Assembly (NCBI RefSeq): GCF_024172165.1
Contig: NZ_JAMZEB010000002.1
Location: forward strand, 2,129,501 to 2,193,500
DNA: 64,000 nucleotides
Origin: Nonomuraea thailandensis
GTDB lineage: Bacteria > Actinomycetota > Actinomycetes > Streptosporangiales > Streptosporangiaceae
Reading direction: 5' to 3'
Below the pieces are notes generated by a model. It searched no databases and was not told where the DNA came from. It saw nothing but the letters and a program-made list of their open reading frames with translations. Position numbers and translations under genes: made by a program. Below are positions 17,525-26,263 of the stretch, piece after piece (the stretch's first letter is position 1; the number at the start of each line of letters is the position of its first letter).

Positions 17525-18642
17525 CCGTCACCGTGATGTCCGTCGGCGACCTGGTCGTGGACGAGCCCGGCCCCGCGTCCTTCTTCGCCCCCGCCAGGGA
17601 CGTCCTCGCGCGCGGCGACGTGGTGATCGGCCACGTCGAGGTGCCGCACAGCACCTCCACGGCCCAGGTCAGCACCGACGTGCCCGCCCCGCCCGCCGAC
17701 CCCGCCGCCCTGGCCGCGATCGCCGAGGCCGGCTTCCACGTCGTGACCCTCGCGGGCAACCACGTCTACGACGCCGGCGACCAGGGCGTGGCCGACACCG
17801 TCAAGCACGCCGCCGAGGCCGGACTCGCCACCACCGGCGCGGGCCTCACCCTCGACGAGGCCCGCGGCCCCGCCCTGGTCGAGCGCGGCGGGCTGCGCGT
17901 CGGCGTGCTCAGCTACAACTGCGTCGGCCCGCGCGAGTCCTGGGCCACCACCCGCAAGCCCGGCTGCGCGTACATCAAGGTCCTCACCCACTACGAGCTC
18001 GACCACGCCAGCCCCGGCGGCCCGCCCACCGTCTACACCTTCGCCGACCCCGCCCACCTGGAACGCATGGCCGCCGACGTGGCCGCGCTGTCGGCCGAGG
18101 CGGACGTCGTGCTGGTGTCGCTGCACAAGGGCGTCGGCCACACCCCCGCCGCGCTGGCCATGTACGAGAAACCCGTCGCCCGCGCCGCGATCGACGCCGG
18201 CGCGCACGCCGTGTTCGCTCACCACGCGCACATCATGCGCGGCATCGAGATGTACCGGGGCCGCCCCATCTATCACGGCCTGGGAAACTTCGTCACCGTC
18301 ACCCACGCCCTGACGCCCGCTGCCGGCGACGCGGGGGAGCGGGCCGACTGGGCGCGCCGCCGCAAGGAGCTGTACGGCTTCGCCCCCGACCCGGCCATGC
18401 CGTTCTACCCCTTCCACCCGGAGAGCAGGAACACCGCCATCGCCGTCTGCCGCTTCGACCGCGGCGGCCTCGTCTCGGCCGGGTTCGTGCCGTGCTGGAT
18501 CGACGACGCCGGCCGTCCGCTGCCGCTCGGCGACTCGGAGCGGGGGCGGCGGGTGGCGGCGTACGTCGAGGACATCACGCGGCGCGCCGGCCTGGCGACC
18601 GGGTTCGCCTGGGAGGGCGGCGAGGTGGTGCTGCGTGGCTGA
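17521..18642 (+). CDS. CapA/PGA_cap-family metallophosphatase-like protein
   Basis: A 373-residue protein of the CapA (poly-gamma-glutamate capsule) family, a calcineurin-like metallophosphatase fold. Visible motifs are SVGDLV at the start, [10 protein letters not shown] (family NNHxxDxG), SLHKGVGH, and [20 protein letters not shown] followed by LGNFV. The usual G-N-L-E motif is here GHVEVP. There is no signal peptide or membrane anchor, unlike the capsule proteins, so it is probably cytoplasmic. Its place between an importer and a CoA-transferase, with ATGA overlap upstream and an eight-base overlap downstream, suggests a metabolic role such as phosphoester or amide hydrolysis on the imported solute. 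The exact reaction is unknown. Confidence 0.85.
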   Translation: MTVTVMSVGDLVVDEPGPASFFAPARDVLARGDVVIGHVEVPHSTSTAQVSTDVPAPPADPAALAAIAEAGFHVVTLAGNHVYDAGDQGVADTVKHAAEAGLATTGAGLTLDEARGPALVERGGLRVGVLSYNCVGPRESWATTRKPGCAYIKVLTHYELDHASPGGPPTVYTFADPAHLERMAADVAALSAEADVVLVSLHKGVGHTPAALAMYEKPVARAAIDAGAHAVFAHHAHIMRGIEMYRGRPIYHGLGNFVTVTHALTPAAGDAGERADWARRRKELYGFAPDPAMPFYPFHPESRNTAIAVCRFDRGGLVSAGFVPCWIDDAGRPLPLGDSERGRRVAAYVEDITRRAGLATGFAWEGGEVVLRG

Positions 18643-19873
18643 GGGGCCCCTGACGGGACGCACGGTGATCGACCTCACGACCGCGCTCGCCGGACCGTAC
18701 GCCACCCTCCTGCTGGCCGGGCTCGGCGCCCGCGTCATCAAGGTGGAGAACCCGCTGACCGGCGGCGACAGCTCCCGCGGCAACTCGCCGTACGTCGGCG
18801 CGGACGGCCTCACCGCGGTCAGGCGCGAGCCGGACGACATGTCGGTGTCGATGCTGCTGCGCGGCCGCAACAAGCACGGCGTCACCCTCAACCTGAAACA
18901 CCCGGCGGCGCGGGACGTGCTCGCCGGGCTGGTACGGGCGGCCGACGTCATGGTGGACAACTACAGCGCGGGCGTCACGGCCCGGCTCGGCATCGGCCAC
19001 GACTGGGCGAGCGCGATCAACCCGCGCATCGTGTGCACCTCCATCAGCGGCTTCGGCGCGCAGGGCGGGCCGGGTTCGGGCAAGGCGATGGACACGATCG
19101 TGCAGGCGCTCAGCGGCGTGATGATGACCGCCGGCGCGCCGGGCGAGCCGCCCGTCCGCTTCGGGCTGCCCGTGGGCGACCTGCTCGCCCCGCTCTACGC
19201 GGTGATCGGCACGCTGGCCGCCGTCATCCAGGCCGACGCCACCGGGCGCGGGCAGCACGTGGACGTCTCCATGCTGGGCGCGCTCACCTCGCTGGTCGCC
19301 TGCGAGCCGTTCGACGCCTACGAACGGCTCGGCCTGCCCGCCCGCACCGGCGCCACCGTGCCCCGGCTGGCGCCGTTCGGCACGTTCCCGGCGGCGGACG
19401 GCTGGTTCGCGCTGTGCGGGCCGACCGACGCCTTCGCGCGCGGCCTGTTCGCCGCCATGGACCGGCCCGAGCTGGCCGCCGACCCGCGCTTCGCCACCCG
19501 CGACGCGCGCGTGGCGGGCGCGGGCGAGCTGCACGGGACGGTCGCGGCCTGGGCCGCCGACCGGCCCCTCGCCGAGGTCCTCGGCCTGCTCGCCCGGCAC
19601 GGGGTGCCCGCCGCCGAGGTCCGCGACCCCGTCGCCGCCGTACGCGACCCGATCGTGCTCGAACGGGCGGAGGTGGTGCCCCTGGAGCACCCGCGTCACG
19701 GGGACGTGGCGGGGCTGGTGGGGACCGGCGTGCCGATCCGCTTCTCGGCCGCCGAGGCCGCGCTCGACGGGCCCGCGCCCGGGCTCGGGGAGCACAACGC
19801 CGAGATCTACGGCGGGCTGCTCGGCTACACCGACGACGAGCTGAAAGCGCTGGCCGAGGACGGGGTGATCTGA
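18635..19873 (+). CDS. Class III (CaiB/BaiF) CoA-transferase
   Basis: A 412-residue family III CoA-transferase, which moves CoA from an acyl-CoA donor to a carboxylate through an aspartyl-CoA intermediate. Hallmarks are VIDLTTALAGPYATLLLAGL near the N-terminus, GARVIKVENP, LNLKHPAARDVLAGLVRAAD, and FGLPVGDLLAPLYAVIGTLA, which contains the candidate catalytic Asp, followed by TGRGQHVDVSML. The GTG start lies within the last codons of the CapA-like gene. In the 2-hydroxyglutarate and phenyllactate fermentations such an enzyme feeds the 2-hydroxyacyl-CoA dehydratase, and the same gene order is seen here. So it probably makes the CoA thioester used by the two proteins downstream. Confidence 0.92.
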   Translation: MAEGPLTGRTVIDLTTALAGPYATLLLAGLGARVIKVENPLTGGDSSRGNSPYVGADGLTAVRREPDDMSVSMLLRGRNKHGVTLNLKHPAARDVLAGLVRAADVMVDNYSAGVTARLGIGHDWASAINPRIVCTSISGFGAQGGPGSGKAMDTIVQALSGVMMTAGAPGEPPVRFGLPVGDLLAPLYAVIGTLAAVIQADATGRGQHVDVSMLGALTSLVACEPFDAYERLGLPARTGATVPRLAPFGTFPAADGWFALCGPTDAFARGLFAAMDRPELAADPRFATRDARVAGAGELHGTVAAWAADRPLAEVLGLLARHGVPAAEVRDPVAAVRDPIVLERAEVVPLEHPRHGDVAGLVGTGVPIRFSAAEAALDGPAPGLGEHNAEIYGGLLGYTDDELKALAEDGVI

Positions 19874-19874
19874 C

Positions 19875-21035
19875 GTGGTCCCGGCCCTGGCGGCACTTCA
19901 GGCGGCCTACGCCCGACCGCGACGCCCCTCCGGACAGGGCGCCGCGCCCGGCTTGAGCGCTGCCGGTGCTCGTGGAGTCGCGTCCGTTGCGGGCGCTGCC
20001 GGTGGCGGTCCAGCGGGGGACCGCGAGCCCGGCGGGCCCGTGGCGGGCTACGTCGGCGCGGATGTGCCCGTCGAGTTGCTGACCGCCGCCGGGTTCCACG
20101 CCGTGCGGCTCACCGGCGATCCGGGCGGCGACTCCGCGCTCGGGGACCGGTACCTGGGCCGGGGCGTGGACCCGATGGCCCGGTCGATCCTCACCCGGCT
20201 GCTGACCGGGGCGTTCGGCGAGCTGGAGCGGGTCGTCGTCTCCCATGACTGCGAGGCGTCGCTGCGGCTCTTCTACGCTCTGCGGGAGCTGCGGCGGATC
20301 GAGCCGGGGGCGGGGGTGCCGGAGGCGTACCTGGTGGACGTCCTGCACCTGCCGCACCGCACCACCGCCCGCTACAACCGGCGCAGGATCGGCGAGTTCG
20401 CGGCCCGCCTGCGCGCGTGGACCGGCCGTCCTGTCGATCCTGCCGCCGCGATCGGGGCGCACGATGAGCGCCGCCGCCTGCTGGCCGCCGTCGCCGGGTT
20501 GCGGCGTGCCGTGCCCGCCCGGCTGACCGGCGCCGAGTTCCTGGCCGCGGCCAACGCCGCCCTTCCCCTCGCCGAGCACCTCGCCCGGCTGCGGGAGCTG
20601 CTGGCTCAATCCGACCGGCTGCCCGAGCGGCACGGGCGGCGGGTGTTCCTCAGCGGCTCCGACCACGACACCCCGGACGTGTACGAGGCGATCGAGGCGG
20701 ACGGTCACGTGATCGTCGGCGAGGACCACTCGTTCGGCGACCTCCAGGCCGAGCGCCGCGTCGGCGCCGGTGGCCTGGACGCGCTCGCCGAGCACTATCA
20801 CGAGCACGGCCCGACCGCCCACCGCGCGACCGCCGCGCAACGCGCCGCCCACGCGGCCATGGCCGTCCGCCGCTGCCGCGCCGAGCTGTTCGTCGCCTAC
20901 GCCAGGACCGGCGACGACGCCCCGGCCTGGGACTTCGCGGCGCAACGGGCCGCGCTCGACATCCCGGCCGTGCTGCTGGACCGCCAGGAGTACGGCCGCG
21001 CCGACCTGGCCGCGCTGCGCAAGGAGGACGCGTGA
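19875..21035 (+). CDS. 2-Hydroxyacyl-CoA dehydratase/benzoyl-CoA reductase-fold protein, subunit 1
   Basis: A 386-residue protein that follows the HgdA/B-BcrB/C family: GYVGADVPVELLTAAGFHAV at about residues 57-76 (family G-x-F-C-S-Y-V-P-E-E-x-x-x-A-A-G), ERVVVSHDCEASLRLFYALR (family V-V-x-x-x-x-C-D), and a C-terminal DIPAVLLDRQEYG. The family binds a radical-generating [4Fe-4S] cluster through three cysteines. Here the first is replaced in the GYVGADVP stretch, the second is kept in SHDCEAS, and the third appears to be missing; the only other Cys is in VRRCRAE. The first about 50 residues are Ala/Gly-rich and unlike the family. GTG starts two bases after the CoA-transferase stop. Activity as a classical dehydratase is doubtful. 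Confidence 0.8.
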   Translation: MVPALAALQAAYARPRRPSGQGAAPGLSAAGARGVASVAGAAGGGPAGDREPGGPVAGYVGADVPVELLTAAGFHAVRLTGDPGGDSALGDRYLGRGVDPMARSILTRLLTGAFGELERVVVSHDCEASLRLFYALRELRRIEPGAGVPEAYLVDVLHLPHRTTARYNRRRIGEFAARLRAWTGRPVDPAAAIGAHDERRRLLAAVAGLRRAVPARLTGAEFLAAANAALPLAEHLARLRELLAQSDRLPERHGRRVFLSGSDHDTPDVYEAIEADGHVIVGEDHSFGDLQAERRVGAGGLDALAEHYHEHGPTAHRATAAQRAAHAAMAVRRCRAELFVAYARTGDDAPAWDFAAQRAALDIPAVLLDRQEYGRADLAALRKEDA

Positions 21036-22267
21036 AGAGGCTCGCGACGGCCACCGAGGCGAGCCGGTACCAGCGCGAGTGGTTCGCCGGCCTGCGTGCG
21101 CGGGTGGCGGCGGGAGAGCCGCTGGCCGTGGTCAACGCCGACGTGCCGCACGAGATCTTCCGCGTCATGGACATCCCGTACGTCGTCAGCCAGTGGTGGG
21201 CCTCGGTCGTCGCCGCCAAGCAGCGCTCCGGCCACTACCTGGAGCTGCTGCGGCGGCGCGGCCTGCCTGACAACTCCGAGCAGTACAACGCGCTCACCCT
21301 CGCCTCCGCCCTCGACCCGGAGGAGGGCCCGTGGGGCGGTCTGCCCAAGCCCGCCATCGTGGTCGGCGACGCCTCCGGCGACGTCACCCGCAAGATCTTC
21401 GACCTCTGGGGCGGCGAGCCCGGCGTCACCTTCTACCCCCTGGAGAGCGCGGCCGAGAACGAGGTGCCGGCCGACTGGTGGGAGCTGATGCCGCACCGCT
21501 GGGAGGAGGCCATCGGCCCGGCCCGGCTCGACCTGCTCACCGCCGAGCTGGAGAGCCTCGTCAGGTTCCTGGAGACCACCACCGGCAGGCGCTTCCGCGA
21601 GTCCCGTTTCCGCGAGGTGATGGCCCTGGCCAACGAGCAGGAGGAGTGGAACAGGCGGACCCGCGACCTCATCGCCCGCACGCGGCCCGCCCCGATCTCC
21701 GTCGCCGACGGCATCCCCGGCGTCATGCTGCCGCAGTGGCACCGCGGCACGGGATGGGCCCGCGACGCCGCCCGCCGCTTCCACGACGAGGTGCGCGAAC
21801 GCGTGGCCGCCGGGCACGCGGCCTGCCCGGGCGAGCGCGCCCGGCTGATGTGGATCGGCCGCGGCCTCTGGTACGACATGGGCTTCTACCAGCGCTTCCA
21901 GGACGAGTACGGCGCCGTCTTCGTCTGGTCGATGTACCTGGCCATCGCCGCCGACGGCTACATCCGGCACGGCGACGACCCGATGCGCGCCCTGGCCGCT
22001 CGTTTCGCCGCCTTCACCGACCAGCTCTACACCCCGCCGTGGTCCAGCGAGTGGTACGTCAAGGAGGCCAGGCTGCACGGCGTCGACGGGGTGGTGCACC
22101 TGGTCTCCGACGACCCGCGCGGCAGCTACTTCACCGCGCGGGCGCTGGAGTCGGCGGGCTTCCCGGTCGTCGAGATCGAGGCCGACAACGTCGACGCCCG
22201 CACCTACGACGGCGACCGGGTGGCCGCTCGCATCGGCCGCTGGCTGGAGGACGTCGTCCTGCGCTGA
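21032..22267 (+). CDS. 2-Hydroxyacyl-CoA dehydratase/benzoyl-CoA reductase-fold protein, subunit 2
   Basis: A 411-residue partner of the previous gene (GTGA overlap; AAGGAGGAC ribosome site). It keeps family landmarks: PLAVVNADVPHEIFRVMDIP (family C-S-Y-V-P-E-E-I-F), KPAIVVGDASGDVTRKIFDL (family C-D position), and a C-terminal GFPVVEIEADNVDARTYDGD followed by RVAARIGRWLE, matching the IPxLxxExDxxDxR...tRxxAFLE ending. None of the three cluster-ligand cysteines is present. The protein has a single Cys, in HAACPGER, outside those motifs. So the pair has the fold and operon context of a 2-hydroxyacyl-CoA dehydratase without a normal iron-sulfur site. No activator (HgdC/archerase) gene is in the window. 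Confidence 0.8.
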   Translation: MKRLATATEASRYQREWFAGLRARVAAGEPLAVVNADVPHEIFRVMDIPYVVSQWWASVVAAKQRSGHYLELLRRRGLPDNSEQYNALTLASALDPEEGPWGGLPKPAIVVGDASGDVTRKIFDLWGGEPGVTFYPLESAAENEVPADWWELMPHRWEEAIGPARLDLLTAELESLVRFLETTTGRRFRESRFREVMALANEQEEWNRRTRDLIARTRPAPISVADGIPGVMLPQWHRGTGWARDAARRFHDEVRERVAAGHAACPGERARLMWIGRGLWYDMGFYQRFQDEYGAVFVWSMYLAIAADGYIRHGDDPMRALAARFAAFTDQLYTPPWSSEWYVKEARLHGVDGVVHLVSDDPRGSYFTARALESAGFPVVEIEADNVDARTYDGDRVAARIGRWLEDVVLR

Positions 22268-22289
22268 GGTCCGCCCCGCACCGTCCGCG

Positions 22290-22385
22290 CCACCCGTGCG
22301 CGCAGCCACCCGTGCGCGCAGCCACCCGTGCGCGCAGCCACCCGTGCGCGCAGCCACCCGTGCGCGCAGCCACCCGCCCGCGCAG
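22290..22385. repeat. Six 16-base tandem repeats between convergent genes
   Basis: Five perfect copies of CCACCCGTGCGCGCAG (starts 22290, 22306, 22322, 22338, 22354) and one variant copy (22370-22385). There is no spacer, so it is not a CRISPR array. It lies just after the dehydratase-like operon and before the 3' end of a minus-strand ABC transporter. A shorter imperfect duplication (CCCTACGCGGGC) follows at about 22389-22420. It may act as a structured 3' region or be a simple minisatellite. Confidence 0.95.
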
Positions 22386-22407
22386 GCGCCCTACGCGGGC
22401 GGTCACC

Positions 22408-23538
22408 CTACGCGGGCAGTATGCGCAGCCGCTCAGGGGCCACGCCCACCCACACCTCCTCCGCCTCGCCCTCCGACCCGTCCGACCACAACCGGCACGC
22501 CACCCCCTCACTGTCGAGGTGATGCTCAAGGTGCGGCCCGGCGAACATCGAGATCCGCCGCCGGGCCCGCCACCGGTTCGCCACGTCCGGCTCGCCCCCG
22601 CTCATCCGGCCGTGCTCGGGCCGCCAGATCGCCACCCCCGCCGCGCCGGTCCGCAGCCCCGGCCCCGCCACCCCGGTCAGCGCCCCGTACGGGGTGCGCA
22701 GCACGGCCCGCTCGCCCGAGACCTCCGCCACCTCGCCGGGGATCTCGTTGGCGATGCCGACGAAGGACGCCACGTACCGGCTGGCGGGCCGGTCGTAGAT
22801 CTCGCGCGGCGGCCCGAGCTGCTCGACCCGCCCGTCCCGCATGACGGCGATGCGGGAGGCCAGCTCCATCGCCTCGGTCTGGTCGTGGGTGACGTACACG
22901 GCGGCGAAGCCGAGCCTGCGCTGCATGGCCAGCAGCTCCACGCGCAGCCGCTCGCGCACCTTGGCGTCCACGTTGGACAGCGGCTCGTCGAACAGGATCA
23001 GCCCGTCCCCGGCCACCAGCGCCCGCGCCAGGGCCACCCGCTGCTGCTGGCCGCCGCTCATCTCGCCGGGGTGCTGCCGGGCCAGCTCGGGGATGCCCAC
23101 CAGCTCCAGCGCCTGTCCGACGCGGGCGGCGACCTCGTCCCTGGCCGGACGGCCGCCGCGCCGGCTGAGCAGCGGGTAGGCCACGTTGTCGAAGGCGGAC
23201 AGGTGCGGCCACAGCGCGTACGACTGGAACATCATGCTCAGCCCCCGCCGCTCCGGCGGGACGTCCAGCCCGCGCGCCGCGTCGAAGACGGCCCGGCCAC
23301 CGATCTCCACCAGCCCCGCGTCCGGCCGTTCCAGGCCGGCTACGGAGCGCAGCAGCGTCGTCTTGCCGCAGCCGCTCGGCCCCAGCAGCACGAGGATCTC
23401 GGCCGCGGCCACCTCCAGGGACACGCCGTCCACGGCCGCCGCGAGGGTGCGGTCGGCCCGCCGGAAGTGCTTGCGGACCCCGTCGAGCCGGACGACGGAC
23501 GTCGTGGTGGCCCGCCGGGCCATGGTGGTCTCCTGCAT
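22408..23538 (-). CDS. Iron/spermidine-type ABC transporter ATP-binding protein
   Basis: A 376-residue ATPase of the FbpC/PotA group: Walker A GPSGCGKTTL, signature [15 protein letters not shown], Walker B LILFDEPLSNVDAK, switch histidine VTHDQTEAMEL. About residues 245-376 form a TOBE-like regulatory domain. The start used (23538) is preceded by GAGGA; an internal ATG five codons on (MARRATT) also has an AGGAG site and is equally possible. It is the last gene of a binding protein-permease-ATPase operon; the solute is discussed under the binding protein. Confidence 0.92.
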   Translation of the reverse strand: MQETTMARRATTTSVVRLDGVRKHFRRADRTLAAAVDGVSLEVAAAEILVLLGPSGCGKTTLLRSVAGLERPDAGLVEIGGRAVFDAARGLDVPPERRGLSMMFQSYALWPHLSAFDNVAYPLLSRRGGRPARDEVAARVGQALELVGIPELARQHPGEMSGGQQQRVALARALVAGDGLILFDEPLSNVDAKVRERLRVELLAMQRRLGFAAVYVTHDQTEAMELASRIAVMRDGRVEQLGPPREIYDRPASRYVASFVGIANEIPGEVAEVSGERAVLRTPYGALTGVAGPGLRTGAAGVAIWRPEHGRMSGGEPDVANRWRARRRISMFAGPHLEHHLDSEGVACRLWSDGSEGEAEEVWVGVAPERLRILPA

Positions 23539-23546
23539 CGAAGTCC

Positions 23547-25235
23547 TCAGAGCCGGGTTCGGGAAAGGGGAGAGGCGCCGCGCCGCCGCGCGTACCAGGT
23601 GACGGGGAGCACGACCAGCGAGGTGGTCAGCGTCAGCAGGATCGAGATCGCGCCGAGCATGGCGTAGTCGCCGTTGGCGAACACCTCCAGGATGCGGAAG
23701 CCCACCACCTCGTTGCCGGTGCCGGCCAGGATCGCCGAGGCGCTGATGTCACCGGCGATGGTGACGAACAGCAGCGCCCACCCGGCCAGCAGCCCCGGCG
23801 CCATCAGCGGCAGGGTGATCCGGCGGAAGGTGCGTGCCTGCCCGGCGCCGCTGATCCTGGAGGCGTCGGTGAGCTCGGGCGCGACCTGGCCGGCCGCCGC
23901 GTCCGAGGCGGTGGTGGCCTGCGGCATGTGCAGCGACACGTACGCGAGCACGAGGATCCACAGCGTGCCGCCCAGATGAAACGGCGCCCCGCTGAACGCC
24001 AGCACGAACCCGACCGCGATGACCAGGTGCGACAGCGTGGGCGGGAACTTGATCGCGGCGTCCACCAGCATCCCCGTGGCCCGTCCCGACCGTCTGACCA
24101 GCACCGACACCACCGCCGCCGCCAGCACCCCGATGGTCGCGCACACCGCTCCCAGCAGCAGGCTGTTGAGCAGCGCCTCCTGGGTGGCGGTGTCGGTGAG
24201 CGTGCGCGTGACCGCGTCCAGGTTGAGCCGCGCCCAGTCGACGGTGCCGCTCCAGAAGCCGGTCAGCGACACCAGCACCAGGGCGCCGAGCGGCAGCGCC
24301 GACGTCAGCGCGAGGTACGCCACGATCAGCCCCCGCACCGGCCCGCGCCACCGGCCCAGCCGCAGCGGGCGGGCCCGGGCGCCCCTGCCGCCCAGGCCCG
24401 CGCTGCGGGAGCCGCGCAGCAGCCGGGTCTGGGCGTACCAGACGAGGGTGATGACCAGCATGACGACGAGGTTCAGGCTCACCGCCACGCCGGTCTCAGG
24501 CGGGTAGGTGAACGACAGCAGCTGCACCACCCGCACCGACAGGATGTCCAGATCGGCCTGCGGGGCCAGGATCGCCGGGATGGAGAACAGCCCGAACCCG
24601 GTCCACACCATGAGCAGCCCGGCCGCGCCCAGGCTCGGCCGCACGGCGGGCAGCGAGATCCGGCGCAGGGTGCGCAGCGGGCCCGCGCCGCTCACCCGCG
24701 ACTGCTCCTCCATGGCGGCGTCGGTGTTCCGCAGGCCCGCCGAGACGATCATGAAGACGTACGGGACCTGGTAGATGGTGTAGACGAAGATCAGGCCGTA
24801 CCAGGAGTGGATGTCGATCGGGCCCTCGGTCCCGCCGGCGCCGAGCCGCAGGAGCTGGTTGAGGTAGCCGGAGCGTTCCGAGCCGAGCAGCGACCAGCCG
24901 ATCGCGCCCGCGATCGGCGGCAGCAGGAACGGCACCAGCGGCACGACGTCGGTGAGCAGCCCCATGCGGGCGTCGGTGCGCTCGTTCGCCCAGGCCAGGG
25001 CCGAGCCGATCACCATCGCCGCCAGCCCGCTGCCGCCCACCACCACCGCGGTGTGCCAGAGCAGGGTGCCCAGCCCGGCCTGGGCGAGCGTGTCGCGGAT
25101 CGGCGTCAGGTCGAGCCGGCCGTCGGTGACGAACGGCCGGACCACCACCAGGGCGAGCGGGTAGACCGCCAGCGCGCCGAGCGCGAGCGCCAGCAGCGTC
25201 CCGGCGACCTGGAAAGGGGTGAAGCGCCTGATCAC
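23547..25235 (-). CDS. Two-domain ABC transporter permease (FbpB type)
   Basis: A 562-residue permease with two BPD_transp_1 halves in one chain, the FbpB/ThiP layout, and about 12 membrane segments. EAA-like loops are seen in each half: MEEQSRVSGAGPLRTLRRIS in the first and LTDASRISGAGQARTFRRIT in the second; each ends in SLPAVRP- or LPLMAPG-like helices. The GTG start overlaps the binding-protein stop (GTGA). A much longer frame continues upstream through the binding-protein gene in another register, but that part has no family character. Confidence 0.92.
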   Translation of the reverse strand: MIRRFTPFQVAGTLLALALGALAVYPLALVVVRPFVTDGRLDLTPIRDTLAQAGLGTLLWHTAVVVGGSGLAAMVIGSALAWANERTDARMGLLTDVVPLVPFLLPPIAGAIGWSLLGSERSGYLNQLLRLGAGGTEGPIDIHSWYGLIFVYTIYQVPYVFMIVSAGLRNTDAAMEEQSRVSGAGPLRTLRRISLPAVRPSLGAAGLLMVWTGFGLFSIPAILAPQADLDILSVRVVQLLSFTYPPETGVAVSLNLVVMLVITLVWYAQTRLLRGSRSAGLGGRGARARPLRLGRWRGPVRGLIVAYLALTSALPLGALVLVSLTGFWSGTVDWARLNLDAVTRTLTDTATQEALLNSLLLGAVCATIGVLAAAVVSVLVRRSGRATGMLVDAAIKFPPTLSHLVIAVGFVLAFSGAPFHLGGTLWILVLAYVSLHMPQATTASDAAAGQVAPELTDASRISGAGQARTFRRITLPLMAPGLLAGWALLFVTIAGDISASAILAGTGNEVVGFRILEVFANGDYAMLGAISILLTLTTSLVVLPVTWYARRRGASPLSRTRL

Positions 25236-26263
25236 GTGAGGCCCAGCAGGGTGGTGATGCGCTCGGCGGGGGTGCCCGACAGCTCCCTGTTGAAGGTGTA
25301 GCGGGCGGGCAGGGTGGCCGGGTCGAGCGGCGAGCCGGAGCCCGGGACCGCGTTGAGCTTCCGGTTGCCCTCGGCGCTCATCAGGTAGTGCACGAACAAC
25401 CGCGCCGCGTGGGGATGGGCCGCCTTGGCGGCCAGCCCCGGCACGATCTCCGGCCCGGTCGAGGCGGGCGGCTGCACGAACCCGACGGGCGCGCCCTTGC
25501 CCTTGAGGTCGTCGGCGATGGACTGCACGCCCGGCATGACGATGGCCGCCTCGCCCGCCGCGAGCTGCTGCGTCGCCGGCGCGGCTCCGGGGGCCACCAC
25601 GGGCTGCTGCGCCTTGAGCCTGGTCAGGTACTCCTCGCCGTACTCCTTGACGATGAGGTTCCAGAACGGGGTGTACGCGGCCGACGTCCGCGGATCCACC
25701 AGGATGATCCTGCCCTTCCACCTCGGGTCGAGGAGGTCCTGCCAGTCCTTGATCGCGTCGCCGCCCTGCTGGGTGTTCACCGCGATGCCGGTCGGCTGGA
25801 TCTGGATCACCGCGGTCCCGGCGTCGGGCAGCAGGTACTTCTCGGGCAGGCCGCCGGGATAGCCGGGGATGCCCGCCTCGGCGAGCTTGACCGTCCAGCC
25901 CTTGCCCAGCGCCTCGGGCACGAACGGCGTGTAGGAGCCCACGAACAGGTCGGCGGCAGGCTTGCCGCTCTCGGCCTCGGCGGCGAAGCGCTGGGCCAGG
26001 TCGCTGGAGGTCAGCCGGATGAACTTGACCTTGATGCCGTACCTGGCGGTGAAGTCGTCGGAGACGGCCTTGGCGATGTTCTCCGCCGGGACGCTGTACC
26101 AGACCAGCTCGCCCTCCTTCTGCGCCGCCTCGATGAGCGTGCGCAGGGCGGGAGAGGCGTCGGCGGGGACGGACGCGCCGCCGCCCGTGCCGGAGGAGCC
26201 GCAGCCGGCGGCCAGGAGCAGGACGGCGCAGGCGATGGCGGCGGGGTGAAGCCGAAATTTCAT
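25232..26263 (-). CDS. Iron-type ABC transporter solute-binding lipoprotein
   Basis: A 343-residue binding protein. The signal ends in the lipobox L-L-A-A-G-C, and the mature part begins with a Gly/Ser linker. GELVWYSVPAENIAKAVSDD, a YGIKVKFIR strand, and GRIILVDPRTSAAYTPFW are typical of Fe3+/thiamine/phosphonate-type SBPs (SBP_bac_6/11 group). Two adjacent tyrosines that ligand iron in FbpA are not evident near the C-terminus, so the solute may be something other than free iron, for example a phosphonate or polyamine. ATG 26263 has CCGGAGAC upstream; an in-frame ATG at 26320 would add 19 residues with no function and is rejected. Confidence 0.88.
   Translation of the reverse strand: MKFRLHPAAIACAVLLLAAGCGSSGTGGGASVPADASPALRTLIEAAQKEGELVWYSVPAENIAKAVSDDFTARYGIKVKFIRLTSSDLAQRFAAEAESGKPAADLFVGSYTPFVPEALGKGWTVKLAEAGIPGYPGGLPEKYLLPDAGTAVIQIQPTGIAVNTQQGGDAIKDWQDLLDPRWKGRIILVDPRTSAAYTPFWNLIVKEYGEEYLTRLKAQQPVVAPGAAPATQQLAAGEAAIVMPGVQSIADDLKGKGAPVGFVQPPASTGPEIVPGLAAKAAHPHAARLFVHYLMSAEGNRKLNAVPGSGSPLDPATLPARYTFNRELSGTPAERITTLLGLT

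Noticed and set aside
22290..22385. CRISPR array
   Set aside because: The 16-base repeats adjoin each other without spacers and no cas gene is present.
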